A stretch of DNA of 44,806 bases from Lentzea indica (GCF_012184385.1 NZ_VSRL01000048.1:1-44806), one strand, 5' to 3'; counted from the stretch's first letter, positions 10,810 to 19,216 are shown. Translations and numbers: made by a program. The notes: generated by a model from the letters alone, not told the origin.

Positions 10810-11304
10810 ATGGCCGAGCGCGCGCGTCGTCCCCGCCGCCCCCGCGAAGAGCGGGAGGCGCGGCCTGCGCGCGCTCGGAAGCCACCCCGTCCGAAGGCGC
10901 CATCGCGTCGGAGTGACGGCACGGGTGGCGCGTTCGGCATGACCGGTACGCGGCGGGCCGCGATGTTCGCGATGGTGCTGTGCGCACTGGCGTTGAGCAT
11001 CGCGGTCCCGTTGCGGACCTACCTCTCGCAGCGCGACGAGCTGCGTGACGTGGGCGCCGAGCAACAGAAGCTGCGCGAGCAGGTCAGTGCGCTGGAACAG
11101 CGCAAGTCGCAGTTGAACGACCCGGCGTACGTGGAGATCGAGGCGCGCAAGCGGCTGCACTGGGTGCGGCCGGGCGAGGTGCCCTACATCGTTCAACTGC
11201 CGGGCGACGAGAGCCGCAACACTGAATCGGAGAGGCCGTCGGGCAAGCCCGCGGCACAAAGGTCTTGGTACGAGGAACTGTGGGAATCGGTGACGCACAA
11301 GTAA
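10810..11304 (+). CDS. FtsB/DivIC-family septum formation initiator
   Basis: 164 residues, bitopic. The cytoplasmic N-terminus (1-45) is extremely rich in Arg, Pro and Lys. One membrane segment follows (about 52-72, MFAMVLCALALSIAVPLRTY), then a coiled coil (LRDVGAEQQKLREQVSALEQRK) and the conserved DPAYVEIEARKRLHWVRPGE motif. FtsB/DivIC binds FtsL and FtsQ in the divisome at the septum. The basic disordered N-terminus is longer than in enterobacteria but usual in actinobacteria. Immediately downstream of eno; its 3' end overlaps the DUF501 gene by 25 bp. Confidence 0.93.
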   Translation: MAERARRPRRPREEREARPARARKPPRPKAPSRRSDGTGGAFGMTGTRRAAMFAMVLCALALSIAVPLRTYLSQRDELRDVGAEQQKLREQVSALEQRKSQLNDPAYVEIEARKRLHWVRPGEVPYIVQLPGDESRNTESERPSGKPAAQRSWYEELWESVTHK

Positions 11305-11780
11305 GTGCTGCTGACCTGGAAACGGTCGCTCAGCAGCTCGGCCGCACGCCGCGCGGAACACGTGCGATCGCCTCGCGGTGCCCCAGCGGGCACCCGAACG
11401 TCGTGCAGACGGACCCGCGGCTGCCTGATGGGACACCGTTCCCGACGCTGTACTACCTGACCTGCCCGAAGCTGAACTCCCTGGTCAGCACGCTGGAGAG
11501 CGGCGGGCTGATGAAGGAGCAGACCGACCAGCTGGCGGAGGACGAGGAGCTCGCCGCCGCCTACCTGCGCGCGCACGAGTCGTACCTCGCGGAGAGGGAC
11601 GCCATCGAGTCGCTGGGCACCCAGGTCACCGCGGGCGGTATGCCGACCAGGGTCAAGTGCCTTCACGTGCACGTTGCGCACGCCCTCGCGAAGGGCTCCG
11701 GGGTCAATCCCATGGGGGACGAAGCCCTGGCGATCTTGAAGGAACAGGAGCTCTGGCCCGCGGGAGACTGCGCAAGTTAA
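11280..11780 (+). CDS. DUF501-family protein
   Basis: About 166 residues of an actinobacterial family found beside eno and ftsB. Conserved pieces are LGRTPRGTRAIASRCPSGHP, FPTLYYLTCPKLNSLVSTLE, and MPTRVKCLHVHVAHALAKG with GVNPMGDEAL near the end. The Cys and His residues (C..H, C, CLHVHVAH) could bind metal, but no function is established. There is no signal peptide. The GTG at 11280 has GAGGA four bases upstream and overlaps ftsB, suggesting translational coupling; a TTG at 11265 is possible. Ppx lies 3.6 kb further on rather than next door. Confidence 0.9.
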   Translation: MGIGDAQVSAADLETVAQQLGRTPRGTRAIASRCPSGHPNVVQTDPRLPDGTPFPTLYYLTCPKLNSLVSTLESGGLMKEQTDQLAEDEELAAAYLRAHESYLAERDAIESLGTQVTAGGMPTRVKCLHVHVAHALAKGSGVNPMGDEALAILKEQELWPAGDCAS

Positions 11781-11926
11781 CAGTCAACGGAACCGAACGC
11801 ACGCTTCACTCCGTCTTGGGTACACCTAGTCTCAGGAGTGGGGCAGGGTGGAACAGGTCACCGATGGGGGCGTCCGCCGTAACTGTTGGACGGCGCGCCG
11901 CGATGACGCACGAGAGGTGAGAATTC

Positions 11927-13249
11927 GTGGCAATGGCCAAACTGCGCGGTCCCGCGGCGCTGACCCCCAGGCAAAAGGGGTTCGCCGTCGCCGCGCTGGC
12001 TGCGATGCTTGCGCCTGCCATGATCGTCGGCACCAAACTGATCGACTGGGTCAACCTCTCGAAGCACGATGACATCGCTGTCGCCCTCGGCCCCGCCGAC
12101 GTCTACGGAGCCCTGCGCCTCGACCCTGCCGAGCTCGGCGCGTCCGGCCGCCTGCCGCTGTCCGAGGAGCTGAGCGCCGCACTGCTCGCCGACCTCCAGG
12201 ACGGCGACATCGACAACCTCGACAACGACCCCGGCGTGATCGACGACTTCCCCGGCACCTACGACATCCCCGGCGTCGTCTTCGAGGCCTACCTCCGCGC
12301 CGAGGACAAGATGGCCCAGCTCGTACCCGGCTGCAAGCTCGACTGGGCCCTGCTCGCCGGCATCGGCAAGGTCGAGTCGAACCACGCGAACAACGGCCGC
12401 GTCAACGCCGTCGGCGACGCCACCCCGAAGATCCTCGGCCCGGTCCTCAACGGCGCTCCCGGCATGGCCGCCATCCGCGACACCGACGGCGGACGCCTCG
12501 ACGGCGACACCGCCTGGGACCGCGCCGTCGGCCCGATGCAGTTCATCCCCGGCACGTGGGCGGGCTTCGGCGGCGACGGCAACGACGACGGCAACGTCAA
12601 CCCGAACAACGTCTACGACGCCGCCCTGGGCGCCGGCCGCTACCTCTGCGCTGGCGGTGGCGACATGACCAAGCAGGCAGACCGCGCCGCTGCCGTCTTC
12701 CGCTACAACAACTCGACGACGTACGTCCAGACGGTCCTCAAGTGGGCCAAGGAGTACAGCGACAACGTCAACGCGCTTCCGCTGCTGCCGGACAACGGCA
12801 ACAACCAGCAGAACCCGGCGCCGAACAACCCCGGCATCCCAGGCCCGGACCCCGGCGGCAACAACGGCACCACTCCGTCGTCCTCGCCGTCGACCACTCC
12901 GTCGTCCTCGACGCCGCCTTCCTCGTCGACGCCGAACTGCCCGACGCCGCCGTCGTCCTCTTCCTCGACGCCGTCTTCGTCGTCGTCCACCCCGCCTTCG
13001 TCGACCCCGTCGACGTCGTGCCCGCCGTCGTCCTCGTCCTCGACGCCGCCTTCTTCTTCGTCGTCTTCGTCCTCGTCGTCGAACCCGCCGGCGCAGACGT
13101 CGTCGAACCCGCCCGCGCAGTCCTCCTCCGGGACCTCGCAGTCCTCTTCCGGGACTTCGCTGTCGTCGACGAACAACACCAGCAGCAGTGCGGGCAGCAG
13201 CTCGGCGCAGCCGACATCGCAAAGCTTGGTAACGAGCACGCCGAGCTAG
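11927..13249 (+). CDS. Lytic transglycosylase with long Ser/Pro-rich C-terminal tail
   Basis: 440 residues. Residues 17-36 are hydrophobic (signal or anchor), and about 120-270 form an SLT-like peptidoglycan lyase domain. AGIGKVESNHANNG holds the presumed catalytic Glu150, with DRAVGPMQFIPGTW and ALGAGRYLCAGGGDM following. From about residue 288 to the end the sequence is nearly all Ser, Pro, Thr and Asn (runs such as TPPSSSSS), likely an extended, possibly glycosylated segment crossing or lying in the cell wall. The catalytic part is a paralogue of 403-1209. The GTG at 11927 follows GAGAGGTGA; an ATG at 11933 is an alternative. It sits between DUF501 and ppx, interrupting the commoner neighbourhood. 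Confidence 0.9.
   Translation: MAMAKLRGPAALTPRQKGFAVAALAAMLAPAMIVGTKLIDWVNLSKHDDIAVALGPADVYGALRLDPAELGASGRLPLSEELSAALLADLQDGDIDNLDNDPGVIDDFPGTYDIPGVVFEAYLRAEDKMAQLVPGCKLDWALLAGIGKVESNHANNGRVNAVGDATPKILGPVLNGAPGMAAIRDTDGGRLDGDTAWDRAVGPMQFIPGTWAGFGGDGNDDGNVNPNNVYDAALGAGRYLCAGGGDMTKQADRAAAVFRYNNSTTYVQTVLKWAKEYSDNVNALPLLPDNGNNQQNPAPNNPGIPGPDPGGNNGTTPSSSPSTTPSSSTPPSSSTPNCPTPPSSSSSTPSSSSSTPPSSTPSTSCPPSSSSSTPPSSSSSSSSSSNPPAQTSSNPPAQSSSGTSQSSSGTSLSSTNNTSSSAGSSSAQPTSQSLVTSTPS
12880..13240 (+). repeat. Low-complexity TCG/CCG-rich coding repeat
   Basis: The 3' third of the transglycosylase gene is made of degenerate TCGTCG, CCGTCG and TCCTCG units encoding Ser/Pro/Thr. Such tracts vary in length by replication slippage, so length polymorphism between strains is expected, and assemblies may be unreliable here. 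The opposite strand carries long open frames of Glu/Asp- and Arg-rich composition that are artefacts of this repeat. Confidence 0.8.
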
Positions 13250-13263
13250 TACGGCGTGTCGCG

Positions 13264-13278
13264 TTGGAACGATTCCAA
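13264..13278. promoter_or_regulatory. Palindrome upstream of XRE regulator
   Basis: TTGGAA-CGA-TTCCAA is a perfect 6-bp dyad 73 bp before the ATG at 13352, just after the transglycosylase stop. It could be an operator for the downstream helix-turn-helix protein or the stem of a weak terminator. Confidence 0.4.
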
Positions 13279-13338
13279 GTCGTACTTCGTTCGGGGCGAT
13301 TCGGGCAGAAACGTTGGAGCGAAAGGGTTCCCGTCTCC

Positions 13339-13344
13339 TAGCTT
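13339..13344 (+). promoter_or_regulatory. Putative -10 box of leaderless XRE gene
   Basis: TAGCTT precedes the ATG at 13352 by seven bases and no Shine-Dalgarno exists, so the mRNA is probably leaderless. TTGGAG at 13314-13319 is a weak -35 candidate with a 19-nt spacer. Confidence 0.45.
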
Positions 13345-13351
13345 CGTTTCC

Positions 13352-14182
13352 ATGCCGAAGCGCAACTCAAGCGTGGTGGGCCGGGAGTTCGGCAATGGCG
13401 TGCGGTACGCCATCGAGCAGAGCGGCCTCACACAACGAAAGCTGGCCGAGCTGCTCGACTGGCAGGAGGCCAAGATCTCCGATCTGGTGCAGGGCAAGGG
13501 CGGCGTCAACGAAATCGAACTGCGGGAGCTGCTTGCCTACTGCCGAGTGGACCGCAATGAGGTGAGCCGCCTTGTGTCGCTCTTCAGGGAATCACGAGAG
13601 AAGGGCTACCTGCAGTTCATCGAGGGCGGCGCCCTGCTGCCACTGCAGAGCCTGATCGAGCAGGAACGACTCGCCAACAAGATCACTACCTGGTCCCTGA
13701 CCTACGTGCCGGGCCTGTTCCAGATCGCCGCTTACATCCGCGTCCTGATGGACAGCTCGTCGATCATCAAGCCCGAAGACGTCGACGGCCTGATCCTGCT
13801 GAAGCTCAGCCGGCAGGCGATCTTCCACCGAAGCCGGGAGTTCATCTTCTACGTGCACGAGAACGCTCTCCGGCTGCCGGTCGGCGGCCCAGAGGTGATG
13901 CAGGCGCAGCTGCTTCACCTCTTGACGATGATGGTGCGCCCGTGCATCACCGTCCGGGTCGTGCCGAGGGCGATCGGCGCGCACGCGGGCGCGGCGGGGT
14001 CGTTCGTGAAGCTGGACTACGCGAAGTTCGGGTCGGCGGTCTGGATCGAGTCCCTGCGGACCGGCCTGTTCCTCGAAGACAAGGAGAGTTTGAGCGACTA
14101 CGACGATGTGGTGACGGTCCTCGACAAGCAGGCCTTGGATGTTGACGAGTCGAAGAAGCTGATCAGCAGCATCGAGTTCTGA
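13352..14182 (+). CDS. XRE helix-turn-helix regulator with DUF5753-type C-terminal domain
   Basis: 276 residues. Residues about 8-65 form a helix-turn-helix (AIEQSGLTQRKLAELLDWQEAKISDLVQG). Residues 85-270 are the DUF5753-like domain: TWSLTYVPGLFQIAAYIRVLM, then FIFYVHENALRLPVGGPEVM and PCITVRVVPRAIGAHAG. Such proteins are abundant in Streptomyces and Pseudonocardiales and are usually paired with a small DUF397 protein. No DUF397-like frame exists on either side here, so this one is solitary. Start chosen at the ATG of MPKRNSS; upstream residues in the open frame do not look coding. The target is unknown; binding to the palindrome at 13264 is possible. Confidence 0.88.
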   Translation: MPKRNSSVVGREFGNGVRYAIEQSGLTQRKLAELLDWQEAKISDLVQGKGGVNEIELRELLAYCRVDRNEVSRLVSLFRESREKGYLQFIEGGALLPLQSLIEQERLANKITTWSLTYVPGLFQIAAYIRVLMDSSSIIKPEDVDGLILLKLSRQAIFHRSREFIFYVHENALRLPVGGPEVMQAQLLHLLTMMVRPCITVRVVPRAIGAHAGAAGSFVKLDYAKFGSAVWIESLRTGLFLEDKESLSDYDDVVTVLDKQALDVDESKKLISSIEF

Positions 14183-14290
14183 GAGGCGGTGCCGCGTGCA
14201 GGCGTGGTCGGCGTTTCTCCACCTCGTGAAGGCTCCGTGAGTCGTCATAAATCGTGAGGCGCAGACGGCGTTCCTTGGCATTGTGAGGGC

Positions 14291-14851
14291 GTGCGCCCTG
14301 ACTACCCGCTGAAGACGAACCGCCTGATCCTCCGTCCCTTCGAGCCCAGCGACCTCGACGACCTGCACACCTACCGCTCCAACCCCGAGGTCTGCCGCTA
14401 CCTCTACGGCGAACCCGCCACCCCCGAGGACTCGGAGGAGCGCCTCAAGAAGAGCCTGACCATGGGCGAACTGACCGAGGAAGGCCAGTGGCTCGTCCTC
14501 GCCGTCGAGTTCCCGGAGGCCGGCCGGGTCATCGGCGACGTCGTCCTCAAGTGGATCAGCGAGAAGGACCGCCAGGGCGAGATCGGGTACGTCTTCAACC
14601 CGGAGTTCCAGGGCAGGGGGCTCGCGAGGGAAGCCGCGGAGGCGATGCTGAAGATCGGGTTCGAGGATCTGAAGCTCCACCGGATCATCGCCCAGTGCGA
14701 CCCGCGCAACGAGCCGTCGTGGGGGCTGATGGAACGCCTAGGCATGCGCAGGGAAGCCCACTTCAGGCAGAACGAGATCTTTAAGGGCGAGTGGGGCGAC
14801 CTGTTCGTGTACGGCCTGCTCGACGAGGAGTACGAGCGTGCTGCGTCCTGA
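14291..14851 (+). CDS. GNAT N-acetyltransferase, RimJ/RimL type (copy 1)
   Basis: 186 residues. The N-terminus RPDYPLKTNRLILRPFEPSDLDDL is typical of acetyltransferases acting on N-terminal amines or small molecules (Acetyltransf_3). The acetyl-CoA loop is GEIGYVFNPEFQGRGLAREA (Q/RxxGxG/A), and LHRIIAQCDPRNEPSWGLMERLG is the usual C-terminal part. The GTG start at 14291 lacks a ribosome site; CATTGT six bases upstream may be a -10 for a leaderless message. It is followed by a close paralogue that overlaps by 14 bp. Substrate unknown. Confidence 0.9.
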   Translation: MRPDYPLKTNRLILRPFEPSDLDDLHTYRSNPEVCRYLYGEPATPEDSEERLKKSLTMGELTEEGQWLVLAVEFPEAGRVIGDVVLKWISEKDRQGEIGYVFNPEFQGRGLAREAAEAMLKIGFEDLKLHRIIAQCDPRNEPSWGLMERLGMRREAHFRQNEIFKGEWGDLFVYGLLDEEYERAAS

Positions 14852-15398
14852 CTACCCGATCAAGACCGTCCGCCTGCTGCTGCGCCCGTTCGAGACGACC
14901 GACCTCGACGACGTCCTCGCCTACCGGAAGCTGCCTGAGGTCAACCGCTATCTCTACAGCGAGCCCTCCGACCGGGTCGATGCCGCCGAGCGCCTCGCCA
15001 AGCAGGTCGACCAGTGCGAGCTCACGGACGAGGGCCAGGAGCTGGTCCTCGCGGTGGTGCTGCCGGAAGCGGACCGGGTCGTCGGCGAGGTCGGTCTCAC
15101 GTGGCACAGCCAGGAACACCGCCAGGCCGAGATCGGCTACGTCTTTCACCCGGACTTCCAGGGCAAGGGCTACGCGCGCGAGGCGGCCGCCGTGCTGCTG
15201 GACCTGGGCTTCGATGGCCTCGGGCTGCACAGGGTCCAGGCGACGTGTGATTCGCGCAACGAGCCGTCGTGGCGGCTCATGGAACGCCTTGGCCTCTGCC
15301 GCGAAGCGCACTTCAAGGAGTGCGAGATCTTCAAGGGCGAATGGAGGGGCGTTTTCGTCTACGCCATGCTTGCCGACGAGTACCGGAAGCTGAAGTAG
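14838..15398 (+). CDS. GNAT N-acetyltransferase, RimJ/RimL type (copy 2)
   Basis: 186 residues, the same length as the previous gene and alignable without gaps: LRPDYPIKTVRLLLRPFETTDLDDV, AEIGYVFHPDFQGKGYAREA, and NEPSWRLMERLGLCREAHF. It is clearly a tandem duplicate. The GTG at 14838 overlaps the end of copy 1 by 14 bp and has GAGGAG seven bases upstream, implying coupled translation. Differences concentrate in the region around residues 35-75 (KLPEVNRYLYSEPSDRVDA), where the acceptor substrate binds in this family, so the two may acetylate different targets. Ppx starts 8 bp after its stop. Confidence 0.9.
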   Translation: MLRPDYPIKTVRLLLRPFETTDLDDVLAYRKLPEVNRYLYSEPSDRVDAAERLAKQVDQCELTDEGQELVLAVVLPEADRVVGEVGLTWHSQEHRQAEIGYVFHPDFQGKGYAREAAAVLLDLGFDGLGLHRVQATCDSRNEPSWRLMERLGLCREAHFKECEIFKGEWRGVFVYAMLADEYRKLK

Positions 15399-15406
15399 GG
15401 GTGATC

Positions 15407-16348
15407 ATGTCGCGGGTTGCGGCCATCGACTGCGGGACCAACTCGATCCGGCTCCTGGTGGCCGATGTGACGAAGCGCGACGACGGCACCGCCTGGCTGC
15501 GGGACGTGCACCGCGAGATGCAGATCGTCCGGCTCGGGCAGGGCGTTGACGCGACAGGGCGGCTGCACCCCGACGCGATCGAGCGCACCAAACAGGCCCT
15601 TCTCGACTACGCGCGCACGATGCAGCGCAAAGGTGTCGAACGCGCACGGATGGTCGCGACGAGCGCGACGCGGGACGCGAGCAACCGCGATGACTTCTTC
15701 GGCATGACCGAGCAGATCCTCGGCGCGCCCGCGGAGGTGATCACCGGCGACGAGGAGGCGGGGCTGTCCTACCTCGGCGCGGTGGCCGATCTTGACCCGG
15801 ACGAGGGACCCTTCCTCGTCACCGATCTGGGTGGAGGTTCGACCGAGTTCGTCCTCGGCAGCGGCACGGAGGTCGAGGCCGCGCGGTCGATGGACATCGG
15901 GTGTGTGCGGCTGACCGAGCGGTTCATCCACTCGGACCCGCCGAAGAAGGACGAGATCGCCGCGGCGGAAGCGTTTGCGCGTGAAGCTGTCAAAGAAGCG
16001 TTCAACGTCGTGCCCGTCGAGAAAGCGCGGACGTGGATTGGTGTCGCCGGCACCGTTACGACGTTGTCAGCCCTGGTCCAGGGGCTGGAGGTGTACAACA
16101 GCGACGTTATTCACCTCAGCAGGATCACACTTGACAATGTTCACGAAATCACCGACCGTATCCTCTCCATGACGCATGATGAACGTGCCTCGCTGGGACC
16201 CATGCACCCCGGTCGAGTGGACGTGATCTGCGGTGGAGCGGTGGTACTGCGTGCGATTGCCGAGGAGCTCTCGAATCGCGCGGGTATTCGCACGCTCGTG
16301 TGCAGTGAGCACGACATCCTCGACGGCATCGCGTTTTCGCTGGTCTAG
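15407..16348 (+). CDS. ppx: Ppx/GppA-family phosphatase (exopolyphosphatase)
   Basis: 313 residues, the usual short actinobacterial form lacking the C-terminal HD domain of E. coli Ppx. It belongs to the ASKHA fold: VAAIDCGTNSIRLLVAD is the first phosphate motif, then VATSATRDASN, ITGDEEAGLSYLGA, FLVTDLGGGSTEFVLG and IGVAGTVTTLSAL. It removes terminal phosphate from polyphosphate or converts pppGpp to ppGpp; which it prefers cannot be read. The ATG at 15407 is preceded by AGGGGTG. Ppx commonly lies near eno, ftsB and DUF501 in actinobacteria; here 3.6 kb of other genes intervene. Confidence 0.94.
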   Translation: MSRVAAIDCGTNSIRLLVADVTKRDDGTAWLRDVHREMQIVRLGQGVDATGRLHPDAIERTKQALLDYARTMQRKGVERARMVATSATRDASNRDDFFGMTEQILGAPAEVITGDEEAGLSYLGAVADLDPDEGPFLVTDLGGGSTEFVLGSGTEVEAARSMDIGCVRLTERFIHSDPPKKDEIAAAEAFAREAVKEAFNVVPVEKARTWIGVAGTVTTLSALVQGLEVYNSDVIHLSRITLDNVHEITDRILSMTHDERASLGPMHPGRVDVICGGAVVLRAIAEELSNRAGIRTLVCSEHDILDGIAFSLV

Positions 16349-16446
16349 CGCCGAATTAAGGTCGACTTGAGGTGATCGTGACGACTTTGTGACCGCTTTC
16401 GGTGCGCGTACTCCTGGACACCCCGGTTAACGTCCTCTCACGTTTT

Positions 16447-16467
16447 GGGAGGTGGACGAGACCTCCC
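16447..16467 (+). promoter_or_regulatory. Hairpin in leader of the peptide-transporter operon
   Basis: GGGAGGT, a seven-base loop and ACCTCCC form a perfect 7-bp stem 57 bp upstream of the substrate-binding protein start. It lies in a 176-bp intergenic region that should hold the operon promoter. It may be an operator or an mRNA leader structure. Confidence 0.35.
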
Positions 16468-16524
16468 GGGGAGGCGTGCGCACGCAATAACTGCGGCGGC
16501 GCCGGGGAAAGGCGGGAGAGACTG

Positions 16525-18153
16525 ATGTCGCGATCACTGGTTGCGTGGGTGGCCTTGCCAGTCGCGCTGGCCATGACGCTCAGCGCATGCGGCGGGGGTG
16601 GGGGCGGATCCACCACCGAAGGCAAGGAAGACGCGGACGGCACCGTGTCGATTTACGGCACCGAGCCCAAGAGCACGCTCTTCCCGGCCAACACGACCGA
16701 GGCAGGCGGCGGCAAGATCACCGACGCTCTGTTCACGCGTCTGGTCGGCTACAAGGCTGAGGACGGCGCCACGTACAACCTGGCCGCCGAGTCGATCGAC
16801 TCGAGCGACGCCAAGGTCTACAAGATCAAGCTGAAGCCGGGCCAGAAGTTCCACGACGGCACCGACGTCGACGCGCAGAGCTTCGTCGACGCCTGGAACT
16901 TCGCCGCGTACGCGCCGAACGCTCAGCAGGCCGGTTCGTTCATGTCGCCGATCGAGGGCTACAAGGACGTGCACCCCGCCGACGAGAACGCGAAGCCGGC
17001 CAAGGACAAGATGTCCGGCCTCAAGGTCGTCAGCCCGACCGAGCTCGAGGTCACGCTGAGCGCGCCGAACTCGGTCTTCCCGATCATGCTGGGCTACCAG
17101 CCGTTCGCGCCGCTGCCGAAGGCGTTCTTCGCGGACCAGAAGGCGTTCGAGGCCAAGCCGATCGGCAACGGCCCGATGAAGTTCGCCTCGCGCACGCCGA
17201 ACGCGCTCATCAAGCTCGAGCGCTTCGACGACTACAAGCTCGAGGACAAGGTCCACTTCAAGACCCTCGACGTGAAGATCTACTCCAGCCAGGAGACCGC
17301 GTACCAGGACCTGGTCGCGGGCAAGCTGGACTTCATGGAGGCTCTGCCGCCGTCGGCCAAGGTCGGCGAGAAGTACAAGGCCGACCTCGGTGACCAGGTC
17401 CTGAACGCGAACCTGCTGGGCCAGAGCGCCATCGCTCTGCCGTACTACATCCCGGCGTTCAAGGACAACGTGAAGCTCCGCCAGGCCGTCTCGATGGCCA
17501 TCAACCGCGAGCAGATCACCAAGACCGTGCTGGCCGGCTCCTACGTGCCGTCCGACGGCTGGGTCTCGCCCGGCATCAAGGGCTACCGCAAGGGCATCTG
17601 CGGCGAGTACTGCACGTACAACCCGGAGAAGGCCAAGCAGCTCTTCAAGGAGTCCGGCTTCACCGGCAAGCTGACCATCCAGTCCAACCAGGACGGTGGC
17701 CGCAAGGAGCCGCTCGAGGCGGCGTGCAACAGCATCAAGCAGGCGCTGGGTGTTGAGTGCGAGTTCGTCGGTGCCACCAACTTCGGTGCGTTCCGCCAGA
17801 TCGTCGACGGCAAGCAGCTGACCGGCATGAGCCGTTCCGACTGGTCTGCCGACTACCCGTCGATCGAGAACTTCCTCAACCCGCTGTACCGCACCGGCGG
17901 TTCGTCGAACGACTCGAACTACTCGAGCCCGATCGTCGACCAGCTGCTGGAGAAGGCCGACGGCACCGCCAACCAGGACGAGGCCATCAAGCTGTACCAG
18001 CAGGCGGAGGACCAGATCGCGAAGGACATGCCGTCCATCCCGACCTGGAACGAGAAGGGCATCGGCGCGCGGTCGAAGAACCTCCTCGCCGCCAAGCTGA
18101 CCTTCACGCGTGACGCCGAGCTCGCGGCGTTCCGCGTCAAGGCGAAGAGCTGA
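16525..18153 (+). CDS. Oligopeptide ABC transporter substrate-binding lipoprotein
   Basis: 542 residues, SBP_bac_5 (DppA/OppA) family. The signal peptide SLVAWVALPVALAMTLSAC ends in lipobox LSAC with lipidated Cys22 and a GGGGGGS linker, so the mature protein is anchored outside the membrane. YNLAAESIDSSDAKVYKIKLKPGQKFHDGTDV is the family signature, and LRQAVSMAINREQI lies in the second lobe. It captures peptides (or another oligomeric solute) and delivers them to the permeases encoded downstream. The start is set by GGGAGAG four bases before the ATG; the open frame further upstream is non-coding leader. A strong hairpin follows the stop, which probably raises its mRNA level relative to the permeases. 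Confidence 0.95.
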   Translation: MSRSLVAWVALPVALAMTLSACGGGGGGSTTEGKEDADGTVSIYGTEPKSTLFPANTTEAGGGKITDALFTRLVGYKAEDGATYNLAAESIDSSDAKVYKIKLKPGQKFHDGTDVDAQSFVDAWNFAAYAPNAQQAGSFMSPIEGYKDVHPADENAKPAKDKMSGLKVVSPTELEVTLSAPNSVFPIMLGYQPFAPLPKAFFADQKAFEAKPIGNGPMKFASRTPNALIKLERFDDYKLEDKVHFKTLDVKIYSSQETAYQDLVAGKLDFMEALPPSAKVGEKYKADLGDQVLNANLLGQSAIALPYYIPAFKDNVKLRQAVSMAINREQITKTVLAGSYVPSDGWVSPGIKGYRKGICGEYCTYNPEKAKQLFKESGFTGKLTIQSNQDGGRKEPLEAACNSIKQALGVECEFVGATNFGAFRQIVDGKQLTGMSRSDWSADYPSIENFLNPLYRTGGSSNDSNYSSPIVDQLLEKADGTANQDEAIKLYQQAEDQIAKDMPSIPTWNEKGIGARSKNLLAAKLTFTRDAELAAFRVKAKS

Positions 18154-18191
18154 CAGCAGAAGCACACGTCTGATCACTGAGCAGTAACCTT

Positions 18192-18233
18192 TCCGGCCTC
18201 GCGTCCGCCAAGCGTTACGGACGCGGGGCCGGA
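18192..18233 (+). terminator. Strong intercistronic stem-loop
   Basis: Positions 18192-18207 pair with 18218-18233 (16 bp with one G-T pair) around a 10-nt loop. It lies between the binding-protein gene and the first permease. In transport operons such stems act as partial terminators or 3' stabilisers that favour excess binding protein. No T run follows, so read-through into the permease genes is expected. Confidence 0.7.
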
Positions 18234-18286
18234 GGGGTGTTCGGGCTCAGGCTCAGGCGCCCCCCACCACGCAAGGAGCCGACCTC

Positions 18287-19216
18287 ATGGGTCGCTATGT
18301 GCTGCGCCGTCTGCTGCAGCTGATACCGGTCTTCCTGGGGACCACCTTTCTGATCTACGCCCTCGTGTGGGCGATCCCGCAGGACCCGTTCGCCGGCAAG
18401 TGCGGTCAGCGGCCGTGCGATCCGTCCTACATCGCGGAGATGAGCGCGAAGCTCAACCTCAACGACCCGCTGCTGATCCAGTACTTCAAGTACCTCGGCA
18501 GTCTGCTGACCGGTGACTTCGGCACCACGTTCAACGGCGTCTCCGTCGGCGAGCAGATCGCCACGTCGTGGCCCATCACGCTGAAGATGGGCATCATCGC
18601 GCTGATCATCGAGGCGATCATCGGCATCACCGCCGGTGTGCTGACCGGTCTGCGCAAGCAGGGCTTCCTGGACAACCTGGTCCTGGTCTCGACCCTGTTC
18701 CTGATCTCGCTGCCGGTGTTCGTCACCGGTTTCGTGCTGCGGCTCTACCTCGGCCCGCAGGGCTTCGACATCATGGACACCTCGGTTGGCACGGATCCGT
18801 CGTTCGGAGAGCTGATCCTGCCCGGCTTCGTGCTCGGCAGCCTCTCCATGGCCTACGTGGCCCGGCTGAGTCGCTCGAGCATCGTGGAGAACCGTCGCGC
18901 GGACTACGTGCGCACCGCGATCGCCAAGGGACAGCCGCAGACCCGCGTCGTCGGCGTCCACCTGCTGCGCAACTCGCTGATCCCGGTGATCACGTTCCTC
19001 GGCACCGACCTCGGTAGCCTCATGGGTGGAGCGATCGTCACCGAGGGCGTGTTCAACATCAACGGCATCGGCGGCCTGATCTTCCGCGGCATCCAGGAGA
19101 AGGAAGGCGTCATGGTCACGGGCATCGTGACACTGCTGGTGCTCGTGTACCTGCTGATGAGCCTGATCGTCGACCTCCTGTACGCCGTTCTCGACCCGAG
19201 GATTCGCTATGAGTGA
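18287..19216 (+). CDS. Peptide ABC transporter permease (DppB/OppB-like)
   Basis: 309 residues with six membrane segments and the DppB/OppB N-terminus RYVLRRLLQLIPVFLGTTFL. The EAA loop that docks the ATPases is SRSSIVENRRADYVRTAIAKG. The periplasmic-side loop contains KCGQRPCDPSYIAEM with a Cys pair. It forms the translocation pore with the next gene product. ATG start 9 bp after AAGGAG. Its last 8 bp overlap the second permease, showing translational coupling. Confidence 0.95.
   Translation: MGRYVLRRLLQLIPVFLGTTFLIYALVWAIPQDPFAGKCGQRPCDPSYIAEMSAKLNLNDPLLIQYFKYLGSLLTGDFGTTFNGVSVGEQIATSWPITLKMGIIALIIEAIIGITAGVLTGLRKQGFLDNLVLVSTLFLISLPVFVTGFVLRLYLGPQGFDIMDTSVGTDPSFGELILPGFVLGSLSMAYVARLSRSSIVENRRADYVRTAIAKGQPQTRVVGVHLLRNSLIPVITFLGTDLGSLMGGAIVTEGVFNINGIGGLIFRGIQEKEGVMVTGIVTLLVLVYLLMSLIVDLLYAVLDPRIRYE

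Noticed and set aside
12880..13240. Acidic and Arg-rich open frames on the minus strand across the repeat
   Set aside because: Explained by the reverse complement of the Ser/Pro codon repeats.
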